Part shown: one piece after another, positions 25,919-38,300 of the stretch
Numbering within the stretch: position 1 is the first letter of the stretch
How the letters are laid out: each line of letters starts with the position of its first letter
Source of the DNA: Nipponacmea schrenckii
Taxonomy: Eukaryota; Mollusca; Gastropoda; Lottiidae
NCBI GenBank assembly: GCA_030562195.1
Contig: CM060199.1
Coordinates: 9,878,338 to 9,942,337 of the forward strand
Direction: 5' to 3'
Length of the DNA stretch: 64,000 nt
The notes under the pieces: model-generated
Database searches by the model: none
The model's input: only the letters and a program-made list of their open reading frames with translations
Told to the model about the DNA's origin: nothing
Program-made: the position numbers and the translations under genes

Positions 25919-27499
25919 GTAAACCAAACCATATTCGAAATATTACGTGAATGTTTATGAAACAGAGACTAAACTTGTAGGAGTTAGATACATCAGTAAG
26001 TTTTTATATTATCATACTATTAGATCAGACAGAAACAATCTATAAAATCTGTTAGTTTTTGCCTCATAAAATCTACAAAAAATATCAGAACATAAAAATA
26101 TGTGATTTGTTGAGTACGGAATTCAAATGATGATACGATTGCAATACTAACATAGCCCGAAAAATCTGGTCCTACCCAGTTCCACATACGTGGTATTTAT
26201 TTTATAAGGATGTGATATCGAACCGACCAATATTTGGATCACTACGTTATTCGATTTCTGGTCCAAACCGTGACGCTTCACTATTTTTTGCAATGTCTAG
26301 GGAACTCGACAGTGCCAGATTTGTCCGACTACTGGCACCGCTCATGTTTTGATACACAATTCTTCTAGTCGCCTAGTCTGTTAATTTAATGCCTATGCAG
26401 GTCAGAAATATTTTAAGGGTTAGTTGCCATGATACTGTCGTCGAATTAAAAAGATACCAGAATCAAGTATCAGGTGATGATTGTATATACTAGTAATTAG
26501 TTATGAAAGATATTGTACACGATCTTTGCATTGTGTTCCATGATCTTCTAGTCTCTTACCGAAGAGTTATCCTCCCTAGCAACCTAAACAGTGAGTGATT
26601 GGTCATATACAATAAGGTGATCGCTGGTTGTTATGTAATATCAATAAGATCATACAGATCAATGTAACAAAACACCAGAAAATTATTAAATGTCATGTCA
26701 TATCATCAGTGACAGGTAAAATTAATTAGATTGAAAGATTAAAGGGGGTGAACCGCTCGAGATTACCTCAGTCGGACATTTGTGAATATTTACTGGTGTA
26801 TATTTTTTTACTTGCCATTTTAAAACAAATTCTGTTGGATCAAGTAGATACCTAATTATAAAAAACATAATTTAATTGTTGTTTTTCAAATAGAATTAAC
26901 AACGTTTTTAATAATTAAAATTTTGCATACCTCCCCTGTTAGTTGTCACAATGTCAAAGTTGGCAATACCGTGCTCATTGTGAAAATGCTTTAACCGATG
27001 AAGCTGATCAGTGATAATAATACTTCTAGTCTCGTGTGGAAGTGCTTTAATCGTATTAAGGACACAATTTTGACATAGAAGGGCTTCCGTCTAAATTTAC
27101 TGTAAATTTCAGTTCTCATTTCAGCATAATCTAACTTCTGTTAACTATGCGGTAGATTCTTGCAATAAATGTAACTCCGTATCAGTAACATTATTCCTCA
27201 AAATTTCCCGAATACGGTTTTTGACAACTTATACAAATCTAAGCCACTGCTACACTTCGTTTTGGAGGAGAAAATGAGAACAAAGCGTCTATAAGAAATG
27301 ACTTGATTTACTGGCTGATTTTCCTAGAAAAATTCAAGGGCCAAACTTTTTTTTTACGTGGTCGACAGTTATTAACCTGGACCTGATTGTATCTAGGCAA
27401 TTATCAGAATAATGATATTGGATAATGAATCATTGTAGTTGATTACATAATTACTTTATTCTATCATAAATCAAGAGAAACATTACAGGATGCCATGAT
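25919..27499. other. Intergenic, nothing recognised
   Basis: Single-copy-looking AT-rich DNA with no open frame above 60 codons and no repeat found within the window. Confidence 0.45.
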
Positions 27500-27920
27500 A
27501 TCTCTTCAGTCTAAATACATGTACATGTGTGTTAGTAATGACATGTACATTATTCAACACATGATTATTAATATTTTGTATTTATGAATAAGCATATGTA
27601 TGGATGAGTGATCATGTAGGCTATCACATAAGATAGTATGTATCAGTATCTTAGTATAATATTGTACCAAATGTATACATATATTAGCATACACGTGTAT
27701 GCACACATTAGATAATGTAGTTTATCTATGTATTCGTGTATGTCTAGATTGTAAATATGTCTTGGAATATGGTATCAAATGTATCCATTTGTTTGTATAA
27801 TGTATCGATGTTTTAGCATACTAGTATTGTATTACGTGTATATGAGTGAAGGTATTTATGTAGATGTATTAGTATTTTAGATCCAATGTATCAACGCATA
27901 ATGCACGTATATCCATTTAT
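27500..27920. repeat. Low-complexity ATGTA(T)-rich tract with a perfect 16-bp palindrome
   Basis: The stretch is dominated by irregular ATGTAT, GTATAT and TAGTATTTTAG words without a fixed period. GCATACACGTGTATGC at 27687-27702 is a perfect palindrome centred on an E-box (CACGTG). Confidence 0.55.
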
Positions 27921-30212
27921 TTGTCTATTTGTCATTTTTCAAATGAATGCCTGTGTATTGTTTCCATTGTTAGTCTTTGGTTGTAAAAAGGTTGCTTTTG
28001 TTCTTTTTCTTTATATGATATACTTTTGGCTATAGTAAGTATTTGCTTTGCTAAATCAAGAAATACAAATGTTGCAGCATATTGTATCAAATGAACCCAT
28101 GAAAAAGTAGATTGGACCCATATAATATTGTCAATGTATTTATGTTGCATCTCATACCATTATACTGAATACTGTATTATAATTCAATGAGCAGGTTTAC
28201 TATTGTACAATCTTAAGGAATAAAAACAGTTACAGTTTATTTGTAACTGAACATCTTAAAGTAATGTAATCATATTGCCAATATTTGGGCAATGGAATCG
28301 TTTTTATTCTGTTAAAGATGTTTAGTCTACGCCCACAAAGATAAAACAATTACAATTCACTATAATATTGGCTGATTATTGCGAATCTTATCACAAAAAC
28401 ACGTGTCTTTACCATATCCAGTGATAAAAAGTCACTTTAAGACTTAGGGTTTCCAGCAAACCTTAAAACTGACCCTTTGGTTACCATCTGGTTGTCATAT
28501 TTACATGATCAGCACGTGCTGTGATTGTCGTAAAATGACCTATAATTTGGGATAGTTCCGGGGACCAGACGGCGTTAAGCGATAAATCATGATTTATTTA
28601 ATGTATATACAGCTGAACAAAGACTTGTGCATCAAGGTTATTCTGTTTCCATTAAACCCTCACAGGGCCTCTATCATTCAGTAATTAGCTGGTATTGAAC
28701 ATAAATCTGCATCTTTCACCACAGGACATGCACGCGTCTATATGCTTAACTACACGTGCAGTATATAACAGATGAATATAAATTTCAAAGATCTGAAAGA
28801 TTTCCTCAGATCAAAAGAAAGAGACAAAAACGTTATATTGTTTATTGAAGATTTCAACAGATTTATTGTTCGCGGTTTCTATTTCTCAATATGGCGAAAA
28901 AAGAAAGAAAGCCATCTAAAATCGCTTGAAAAGATTTATCATTTCGAAATACATAATTCAAGATTGTGCTAAAACTATTATTATGTTAATGTAAGTGTAT
29001 TTAGTTATCATGTTTGGCTTATAATCCTAGACAGGACATCTTACCTCGCCTATCCGCAGTTTACGGTAGAAATATATATCAAAACATTTCCAGAAATTCC
29101 AGAATTTGATACTATGCCTTTGGATACATTCAAGATCCACTTGGACTATAAATTTTGGACTTTGCAAATACATGTACTTATATAGACAATACTGCTACAG
29201 CTATCAACATGGTGAAGAAAATATACCTTGAATCCATAATAAGATCTTAACGAGACAACGACCCTGAAGGATATCGACAAGAATCATCAAAAATATCTCG
29301 TAAAATTAACCAAATATTGAATAAATCACAAACTTAACTACATGTTAACAGAAAACTACATCTTAGACCTGTTATCGATGGTCATCGTATTTGGTAAACA
29401 CCGAACGGGAGTGAAAACAATCAAACAGAAGCGCAGTAAATAAAACATGAGTGAACATTGTTGATGATAACATGACTGGATAAGATGTTTTAAAGGAGGT
29501 ATAACACGTAAATATCACGAAAAAGAAAAAATCTGTATATCGAAGTTTAGTGATGGTGAATGGGTCTTACTAATGTCCGCATCATAGAGCACAAAATAAG
29601 AACGCGTGAAAATCTAAACTGGTGAAATGCCTGCTCACATCCGATAAACGTGGCCTCCCTCCAATAATAATCCAGCCCACCTAAGCAATGCAACTGCAAA
29701 AAGAGGGCACGTTTGTACATTGGGCGACCATCAACTCCTGTTATTATACAGCAGATTTAGCTGTAACAAATCAGTCCATTTAGTCCCTTGACCCTTCAAC
29801 CTTTCTACCAAACACTGTGTCGTTTAGTCCTAGAACTCTTTTATTCCGTAGAAATATCGTTTTAAACATCAAAACAACTGTTTTATGGTAAAATTACAAC
29901 TTCTTAACTGATTGAGACACTAAACGTTTCATTGAGTTTATAAAAATTAGTAAAGATAGTCTTTGAAATGGTCGTTTGTATATCTACTTTCACGATTATC
30001 AGAAAGTCATAAATCAGAACTAACGAATTGTCCAGAATGTCTACGAGTTGTAAATCATTAAACCAGTGGATAGGAACTGACCAGAAAATGTTTTCAGTGA
30101 ATTGTTTTTCATTGAAGCGGAAGCAATAAAACTGTTTGTTGAAATTGTATCTTGAAGATGCGAAGATGATCTATTAGTAGATTTGATAACTTGGCAATCA
30201 ATCTTACCATCT
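27921..30212. other. Intergenic, no gene recognised
   Basis: Open frames at 27932-28150 (minus) and 28772-28972 (plus) are AT-driven and unsupported. A somewhat GC-richer patch lies at about 29640-29750 without coding features. Confidence 0.45.
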
Positions 30213-30290
30213 GTTCATTCATTCATTCGACAGTTCATCGTTCGTTTCATTCATTTATTCATTCATTTGTCCATTCATTCATTCGTTCAA
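30213..30290. repeat. (TTCA)n microsatellite, imperfect
   Basis: Interrupted runs of ATTC/TTCA tetranucleotides with CGTT interruptions. Confidence 0.85.
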
Positions 30291-30420
30291 TACAAAGAGT
30301 CCATCAGAGGTCGTCTAACGGTATTTTCAAGATTTGTCTGATAATCTGGAACCGATTAATCAATAAATAGGCTTGATTTGACTCAATAAGAGAACCCAGC
30401 TTTAATCTCTGTGTTCGACA

Positions 30421-31139
30421 TTAATAAACCCTTTTACATTACAAAAATATTCCGTTCTCGGAACCATTCTGAGAACGCAACCCATGAATTTTGTGTAATA
30501 TAAAAAGTCGAAAGTGCCGAGAACCGTTCCAATTTTGGCCCACCTAGGGGAGGTGGTCTCGGATCGGTTCCGAGAACGGACTCGATAAATTTGTGTAATG
30601 TAAACGGTCTGTAAAGGTCTGAGTCTACTTTACTCCGCATGCGTCAAAGACAATCTTGACCGTTTCTCGCGGAATTTCGTCATCATTCCTAGAATTCTAA
30701 AATGGCTGCCCGACAGAATGTAAACAATGAGTTACCAAACGCCATGACAATATATTTTCTCCTTGTTTGGTAACGCATTTGTTGCTTAGCACTTCCTTCA
30801 AATTAAAGTCCATGGGTAATTTGGGCTCGATAGGATTCTCTCATTCTCAAACTTTTTCTTTCTTTCCTGCGGTGTACGAAGAAAGAGTATAAAAGGTAAA
30901 ATATAACCATAGCAAGCGCCATTGCAACATCTGGGTGACATGAAGGGTTATTTCTAACTTGTTTTCTGAAGAGTTCCACTGACATGCGTGCCGAGAACCT
31001 TCGCCGTTTACACTACACAAACGAAACCGTTCTCAGTACGCATGATTGTGTGTAATGTAAATGGGCAAATTTTATCGCGGCCTGGTCTGGACCGAGAACA
31101 GAACGCTTTATCGCGGCCTGGTGTAAAAGGGGTTATTAA
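30421..31139. mobile_element. MITE family B: 711-bp TTAA-flanked element with subterminal repeats
   Basis: TTAA at 30421-30424 and 31136-31139 flank termini TAAACCCTTTTACA (30425-30438) and TGTAAAAGGGGTTA (31122-31135), which are inverted repeats matching at 13 of 14 positions. Both ends carry many short motifs: GTGCCGAGAACC at 30514 and 30988, GAGAACGG words in both orientations near 30452, 30571, 31028 and 31092, GTGTAATGTAAA at 30593 and 31050, and a 16-base direct repeat TTTATCGCGGCCTGGT at 31071 and 31107. Such arrays are typical transposase-binding regions. The several open frames inside are in conflicting directions and carry no transposase motif; it is non-autonomous. TTAA target sites suggest piggyBac or Kolobok relatives. 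Confidence 0.7.
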
Positions 31140-34100
31140 GTTAACCTTCTGCACCATAGCATCAGATATATGCATGTCGTACCATTTTGTCACCACTTGT
31201 ATATTATTGTTCATGTCTGAAATAACAATATTCAATCTCTATGTTTATTTTAACCAATTCACTAGTGAGAGCATAACGTATATACAACAATTCGGACAGA
31301 TACCAGATTTACAACGGCCGTGCTAGCCAGAAGCTTTTGGGAAGTAAAAAAAGGTACGTCCATAGCAGAAAACAGGGCCGACCGTTGAATGGAAGTAGTC
31401 CAGGCTGAATTCGTGCGACCGTTAGTACAAGCTATAATACATTTTAATTCCTTTTAAAGAACAACATAATTAAGATTTCTATCTTATATTTTACAATATG
31501 CTTAAAAAACTAATCTTCGACCTCTTTGAAATTAGACAATAGTAACATGCATTAGATCTGTTAGTATTTTCTGCAATATGTATCACTATTCGAAATTCAT
31601 TTCTGGCTTGGAGTGTTTGTTTTTGTCGTGATAAATGTTGATTATGAAGTAATTTGTTTTATAAATATGATTTTTATTTTATTTCTCGAGGGCTAAGCAG
31701 ATCTACTAGCTTGGGTGTAAAAAAGGGATCCAATGTATAACCAGTTTACTGAGTTATATTATATCGTCGCCAAATATACAAATAATCAAAAACATCGTTG
31801 GAAATGAAAGACCTCTTAACTTTAAAATCTTAGATCGTTAAATTCCACCATGACGGGGATAGCATCACTTTGTTGAACACAAACTACAAAAAAAGTCCTA
31901 CTAATAGTTGAGTTTTTAAATAAAATTCAACAGGTTTTGAGATTTTCGGGGATCCGGTACGTAACGTTTCGCTTGTCAAATGCTTTGTATTTAATATATT
32001 AGCTATGAATCTGCTTCAGCTTGGCGTTAAAGCATAATGAGGGGTGGCGATGAGGGTCGATTTTTTAAAATAGTAATTAAACTTTCAAATTCCAGTTTCC
32101 AAAGGTCTTGATACACAATAAGCTAATAAAATACAGGCGCGATTCAAATTGGATTAACCTCTTGTCAGAAAATGCGATCAGGGGCTGTTTAGCTATCCCA
32201 CCGTTTGCTCATGTTATCAAGAAACGGGTGTCCGAAAAACGACACATTGATTTATTTAAGAGAACGTCATATAAGAACGGGATTCGGTATAAAGTGTCAC
32301 AAAATGACAGCATTTCATCATTTTGACTGACCGTTGTACTAAAAGTCGCATAATCTATGTAGGTCAAAAACTTAATTGTTGACAAGGGATAATGTTATTT
32401 TGTTAATATTATATTGTCACCTGAAATATCAGTTTTATTCTGATAGTATTCGCTCACTATTGGCTCTTTGAGGGTTTGCTGCTTTTAGGCATTACCTACT
32501 CAGCTTGTACTTAAATTATTTCTTCATTTGTTGTACGATAAAACACAATATGTATGATTTTAATTATATATTTTACAAAGAAGGAAATAGTTTATTTAAG
32601 GTTGAACCACTAAATAAGTTCGTGGCAATAAAAAAGGTAGACGTATTCAACAAGTACTTAGATTATAATGGAGACAAGTTATCATGCAAATTTTTTGTAT
32701 CTTTCACTAAATGTTTGTGTAGCTCCTAATCATGGGACTTAAATGAGTTATCCGATTTTTTCAGACACTGTACTATACCGTACTCTCTCGTCTTGCTGAC
32801 TCAATACATGTGTTTTATATGCATACGCATGGAACGTTATAAAAGTCTGAAATGCCTTCGCTACAAATAACTGACCGAGCGATACTGTCTGTTTGACCTT
32901 TAGTTCTATCTTTATACTTACCTATAATCTAGATAGTATCAAATATCATTCTTAATCGTAAAGTAGCGTACCTACTTGGAGAGAACGATTTATTCTAGCA
33001 AAGTATAATTTAAATGTGTGTTAAGTAAGAAATATTTGATATACTGTAATTTATGCCGCATTATTGGTAATGTTTCCATCATATCGGGAAGAACTTGTAT
33101 CTATATTCCGAAAAAAGAAATTGTGAATGTATTTTCGCATATTGACGCATATTTGATACTTAAACAAGTCTGTAAATGTGTTCCGGTTGTAAAAGTCAAA
33201 CTGTAGAAATGGACACGCAGGGACAGGACATGCGGGACTAAATCTCAGAATGCGCTGTGTTTAGAAAATTATATAAAGGCATGCTTCACGAACAATTTGA
33301 TTTACAACATGTAATTCCTTTATTTCTGTTCAACATGTATTTAACGGCAGTTTTATAACACTTGACCGTGAGTTGGACTTCGAAATTTGATACTAATCAA
33401 TTATTGTATATCTATTACAATCTATTGTACTGACTTATATGTACAATGTGAGCGCTGATAAGCCCAATTGACATCGGGAAGTTGAAGTGGATTTTAATTA
33501 GGGTTATATAACCACTGACCACTGTTGTAATAGATCTTTTGTGTTCCTCTGACCAAATATAGTAACCTCTTTATACTATACTAAATTGCTTGTATAGTAG
33601 TATGTGTAGTAAGTAATACAATAGTATGTTCACAGTTATCGACTGGCCGGAGTTGGTATGGTCTATTTGACCTCATAGTCAGAGTTCCCAATCTACTATA
33701 TTCATTTTGCAGATTACGTTGAAGTTTCTCATACAGCGAACCAGTTAAACGAGTGTGGGACTCATTCAAGCGGAAATTTTGTATGGTATTTTTGTGATCC
33801 CAGTTCTTGCAATCGAGTATTAACTTAAAGATTTGTGAATTGAAGACTGTTTAATAGGTTTGCTAACAACGTGTTGTACAGATTTCGATTTTCTCGACAA
33901 GATAGTTTGCCGAACTTGGGATTATAAGTGTTTGTTATTGTGATTTGAAATTGGAGGGAAACTGGATATTGAATTGAAAAACTATGAACACGGTTTTGTC
34001 AGTGGTGAATATATATACGTAGAACTTGTGAAAGGTAATAGTATTTTGGAAAACATTGTGTGCATGGTTCAATAATTGATTGTTGTCATTTGTGGCAAAA

Positions 34101-35330
34101 TTCATTCCAACTTGCGGATAAGACATTTTTAGTTAAGCTGTAGCAGTTAAACGTTAGAATGAAGTCGTAACAGTGGAAAAGCGTCACATAGAATCCCTTA
34201 CAGTGTAAAAGCGTCACATCGTCACAGGATACCGTCACATTACAAATCTCCTAAGTCAAACTACCCTACAACAAAATAACTTAAGAATTAAAAATCCCAG
34301 CCAAACCCCATAAACAGTATCGCAGAAGGTCAACTGTCATCAAAAGTAACGGTCATACAAAGAAGAATGTTGGTTGGGAGGTGACAATTTAACGTTCTTT
34401 AAAGAAGAATTCATATAAAGTCCAATTATACCTACCATCGTCACAAGCAGCCAATTTATTTCCAATAGTTCTATTTTAGTTTGTATCTTTTTGAGACATC
34501 ACATGGTGATATTTCAAATTTGTATTTCTGTATGACTGCTCGGATTAACAACAAGATAAAAGGATAATCCCTTGGGGCACAGGGTGCTGTCCTGGGTGAC
34601 ATTAATTAATGATCGTTTTAATTAAGGATTTGTTACTCTTATAATTTAGTTACCCCATTGTTAATTACGACTTTATTGTCTATTGTAAGATTTCGCTATT
34701 GTCTCTCTGTAAGTTTGAAAGGCGTCGCTAGCCGCAAAGTATCACGTGACATTTAGGATACAAATTAACGGTCAAACTACGGACATTATTCATTGAAAGA
34801 CATTATCTTCGCATCATAAACTTAGTATATCTATATACCTATATATACTGATCTTATACCCAATATAAACTTTTAGGTATATAATACAGTGTAAATTGGG
34901 TCATGATATAAAAGTAGGTTAAGTTGGAAATATTTTGTATAAAATTATCTCGATATAATATATAGTCTTAAGATAAAAATATTCAATTAATTCAGATGTA
35001 ATATTGCAAACGTTTTTATTTTGTTTTAAAATAATTGTAACTTGATTAATTCAGCAATTGTCATTTAAGTAGTTAATCATTATTTGATTGTTGTTAAGAC
35101 TAATCCTTGAAATATTATAATAGTATTTTGTTAAGATATCTTTATTTTGTGTAGATTTAATTTTTTGTTTCATATTATTATTGTTATATTACAATTACGT
35201 ATAATATTTTTAGAGAGTATATTCACAATTGTATGCTTCGGATTCACGTTTTGAAATATAAGGTTATATAAGATAATCAGTACGAGATAACCATAACATC
35301 TTGTTTTGTAAAGATATTGTGTCACACCTT
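31140..35330. other. Intergenic / 5' region of the giant-exon gene
   Basis: No coding exon is convincing. Open frames at 32108-32326, 32505-32729, 33018-33206 and 33581-33769 lack motifs. Because the giant exon begins after a splice acceptor, a 5' exon and promoter should lie somewhere here. Possible donor-like GTAAGT at 34709-34714 and an E-box CACGTGAC at 34743 are the only hints. 34800-35330 is extremely AT-rich. Confidence 0.4.
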
Positions 35331-35344
35331 TCTATTGTTTTCAG
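35331..35344 (+). promoter_or_regulatory. Splice acceptor before the giant exon
   Basis: TCTATTGTTTTCAG is a good pyrimidine tract plus AG, 27 bases before the proposed start codon. The reading frame is open from the acceptor onwards (phase 0), so an upstream coding exon could add residues. Confidence 0.55.
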
Positions 35345-35348
35345 TTCA

Positions 35349-35360
35349 ATGATTTGTTAA
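35349..35360 (+). other. Three-codon upstream ORF
   Basis: ATG ATT TGT TAA sits between the acceptor and the proposed start, out of frame, ending 11 bases before it. If the spliced leader contains it, it could lower initiation at 35372. Confidence 0.5.
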
Positions 35361-35371
35361 TATCACCTACA

Positions 35372-38300
35372 ATGGAGAATATTATACCAGAAAAATTCGT
35401 CAGAATGTGCAGACTCCTGGAAATAACCACTTTTCCAGTTCATTGGAAATTTGAGGAGAAAAATCACCAGATTGTGGTAACTTTCATTTGGAATATCGGT
35501 TCCTCTGAAATTTTAAATCCACACCAAGCAACTAAGAAAGACTCGACGATCGCGATTGATTCAAAGAAAAACTGTGAACTTATGAAACACGATTGCCCCT
35601 TTTCAAAACAAACTACATTACACCATTCAACTCTCAAGTCAGAAACTCCAACTAAAGACTTGAGCAGTAAATCTGAAAGACGATCAAAGAGCAGAAGTTC
35701 TTCGAGGACTACCTTACATGCAACCTCTTCTGAGGATCGGGAATCCTCCATAGTGGAGAACCAGAAAGAGAAGAGAGCTGATAACGAAGACAGACCCACC
35801 GATACAGAATGCGAAAAGACTTGCATTGTGTCTAGTTCAAAAGACAAGAACTGTAGAGACAGTGCGAATGCTTTTGTGGAAAAGACCATCGAATTAAAGA
35901 AGTTGGATCGTCAAAAGCCTAGTTCCAAACATCGACACTCATCTTCGGACAGTGAAAAGAAACATAAAATTTCTAGTTCTAAAGACGCCACGAGCGAAAA
36001 GGGACAAAGCGATCCGAAACGTAGACATTCTAGTACTAAAAGCAAAAGTGTTTCGAGCTTATCAAAGTCTAGTGATAAAACTGCGAATCCGGAAATCGGC
36101 TCAAACATGGAAGGGCATTCTAGCGGTAATCCCACAATCCAGAAAATACAGAACACAAGTGCCCCATCGCAATTGAAAAATATAGAATCGCGACACAAGG
36201 AACCGATTATACGAACAGAAAACAAATCTAAAGATTCTAAAACTTTAAGCGACAAGAATCACAAAGAGACACGTGCTCGAGATGAAAAGAAATATCGAGA
36301 ATCGAGTTCGCCTGACGTTAAGAGACCGAGTGTACGAGACCAAAAGAAACCGAGTTTACGACACGTGACTGATACGCATAACAAACAATTGCGTCTTGAA
36401 AAGACTTACAAAGACCTACGATGCAAAAAGACAGAGACAGATTCTAAATCTCAATGTGATGAGACTCAAGAAGGCGTAAAAGCTCCACGTGAACGGACAC
36501 ACAATGAATCGCAAAGTGATAAACTGCATGAGAATGTAAGTTCGAGAAGCAAACACCCTTCCAAAAAATCGACTTCGCAATGTGGAGAAACTCAGACAGA
36601 GATGAGTTCGCAATGTAGAACATCTATTAAACAATCCATTTCGCGATGTAAAAAAGAATCTAGTTCAGAATGTGAACAAATTCCTAAAAAATCGAGTTTG
36701 CCATGTGAACTAACTCCTAACAAATCGAGTTTGCCATGTGAACTAACTTCTAACATATCGAGTTTGCCGTGTAAACAAACTCTTAACATATTGAGTTTGC
36801 CATGTGAACAAACTCTTAACAAATTGAGTTTGCTGTGTGAACAAACAATTAAAAATTCGAGTTTGCCGTGTGAACAAACTTCTAACAAATCGAGTTTGCG
36901 ATGTGAACCCAAGGATAAACTAATTGATTGTGACAAAATTCTCGATGAATCGAGTTCGAGATGTGATCAAACACCGAAAATATCCAGTGTGCTAAATGAA
37001 GACACTGCAAAACAACTACCATATCATCAAGATAGCTTTGCATCAAAAACTCAAAATAAGGAAAAACTAAAAGATTCGAAACCTCTTCACCAAAAAACAT
37101 CTAAGCGAAACATGTGTGAAATTAGCAAAATTTCTAAAAGGCTTAATTCTAAAACCAGAAGCACTGATAAAAATAAGCAGCCCAAGAAGTGTTTTGTTAA
37201 TCAAAAAGAATTAAAATCCGAAGATACGTCTGATCAATTGCCAGAGGAACACGAAAGCTTAGAAGGAGAAAGGGGTGCTCAAGACAAAGAACCAGATGCA
37301 CCAAGTACAGAACTATCGAGAGGAAAAAGAAGCAGAAGAGGCATCCAGGACGAGCAACCAAAGAAAATAAAGATGGATGTCAATATTAAGCCGTTGGATC
37401 AGTCCAAAGAGGTTTATCCACATTTAGGTAAATCTAAAGATGAACCTTTTCCAGAGAAACTGTCGAACTATTTTGGCCAAGCTCACAATGAAGAACCACA
37501 AGAAGAAACAAGTATAGTAACTTCCCCTAAGTTCGCCCAGAAACCAGTCTCTGGAGTCTCCATGGCGCCTGTTACACCACAAGGATCCACTACATTCTTC
37601 CCCAAAAATGACTTATGGGAGATGTTCGTCAACCGATGTAAAGTAAAGACAGATGTTACCTTTTGTGACCTACCAATAAAAGAGTCGGTAATCCATCAGA
37701 CTAGTGTAGAGTCTGAGGTCAAGATTTGTACATCAAAAGACATGCAACCCATCGCTAAAGATGATGCGGACAGCAACCCCACATTGTCGACAGATCGAAA
37801 TAAGAAGCCTGCTGGAATACCACCAAAAGACCGAAAACAAGACACATCGAAACCACATAACAAATCTGCAACTTGTAGTGGACTAAACAAAAAGGGATTT
37901 ATCACTCCAAAAGTAAAGAATACAACTAATACCAAGACGAAACTGTTTTCAAGGCAATCTACCCAAAAGCTCTCCGTCCAGAAGAAACTATCAAAAGATT
38001 TGCCAGCGAAGATGCGACCTTCAAAATCATCAGATGTGAGCGAAATAATTGTATTGCCACCTCCAGAAGAAAAATCAATTGAACAAAATACTCTATCAAA
38101 TGAATGCTGTAAGAATATGGAAAGTGCCCTGGAATCCAAAAATCGCTGTGAGGACACAAACGTCCCAATCGATGCAGTGGCAACCGATTCTTCGGAAAAA
38201 TCTGTTGAGCTTTCTAAAGAGTTCGAACATGGTTACCCTGTTGACTCTAACGATGACGACAGTTTCACAGAATTGAAGATAGATTTAGAATACGTTGAAC

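Noticed and set aside
30988..31326. 112-codon plus-strand frame and overlapping minus frames near 31 kb
   Set aside because: They span the end of the TTAA-flanked element and its flank, so they cannot be an old gene, and no transposase motif is present.
32108..32326. Possible Penelope-type C-terminal fragment (RRDSNWINLL)
   Set aside because: Only a few residues resemble the pattern, no GIY-YIG or RT part is nearby, and the frame starts at a non-ATG codon.
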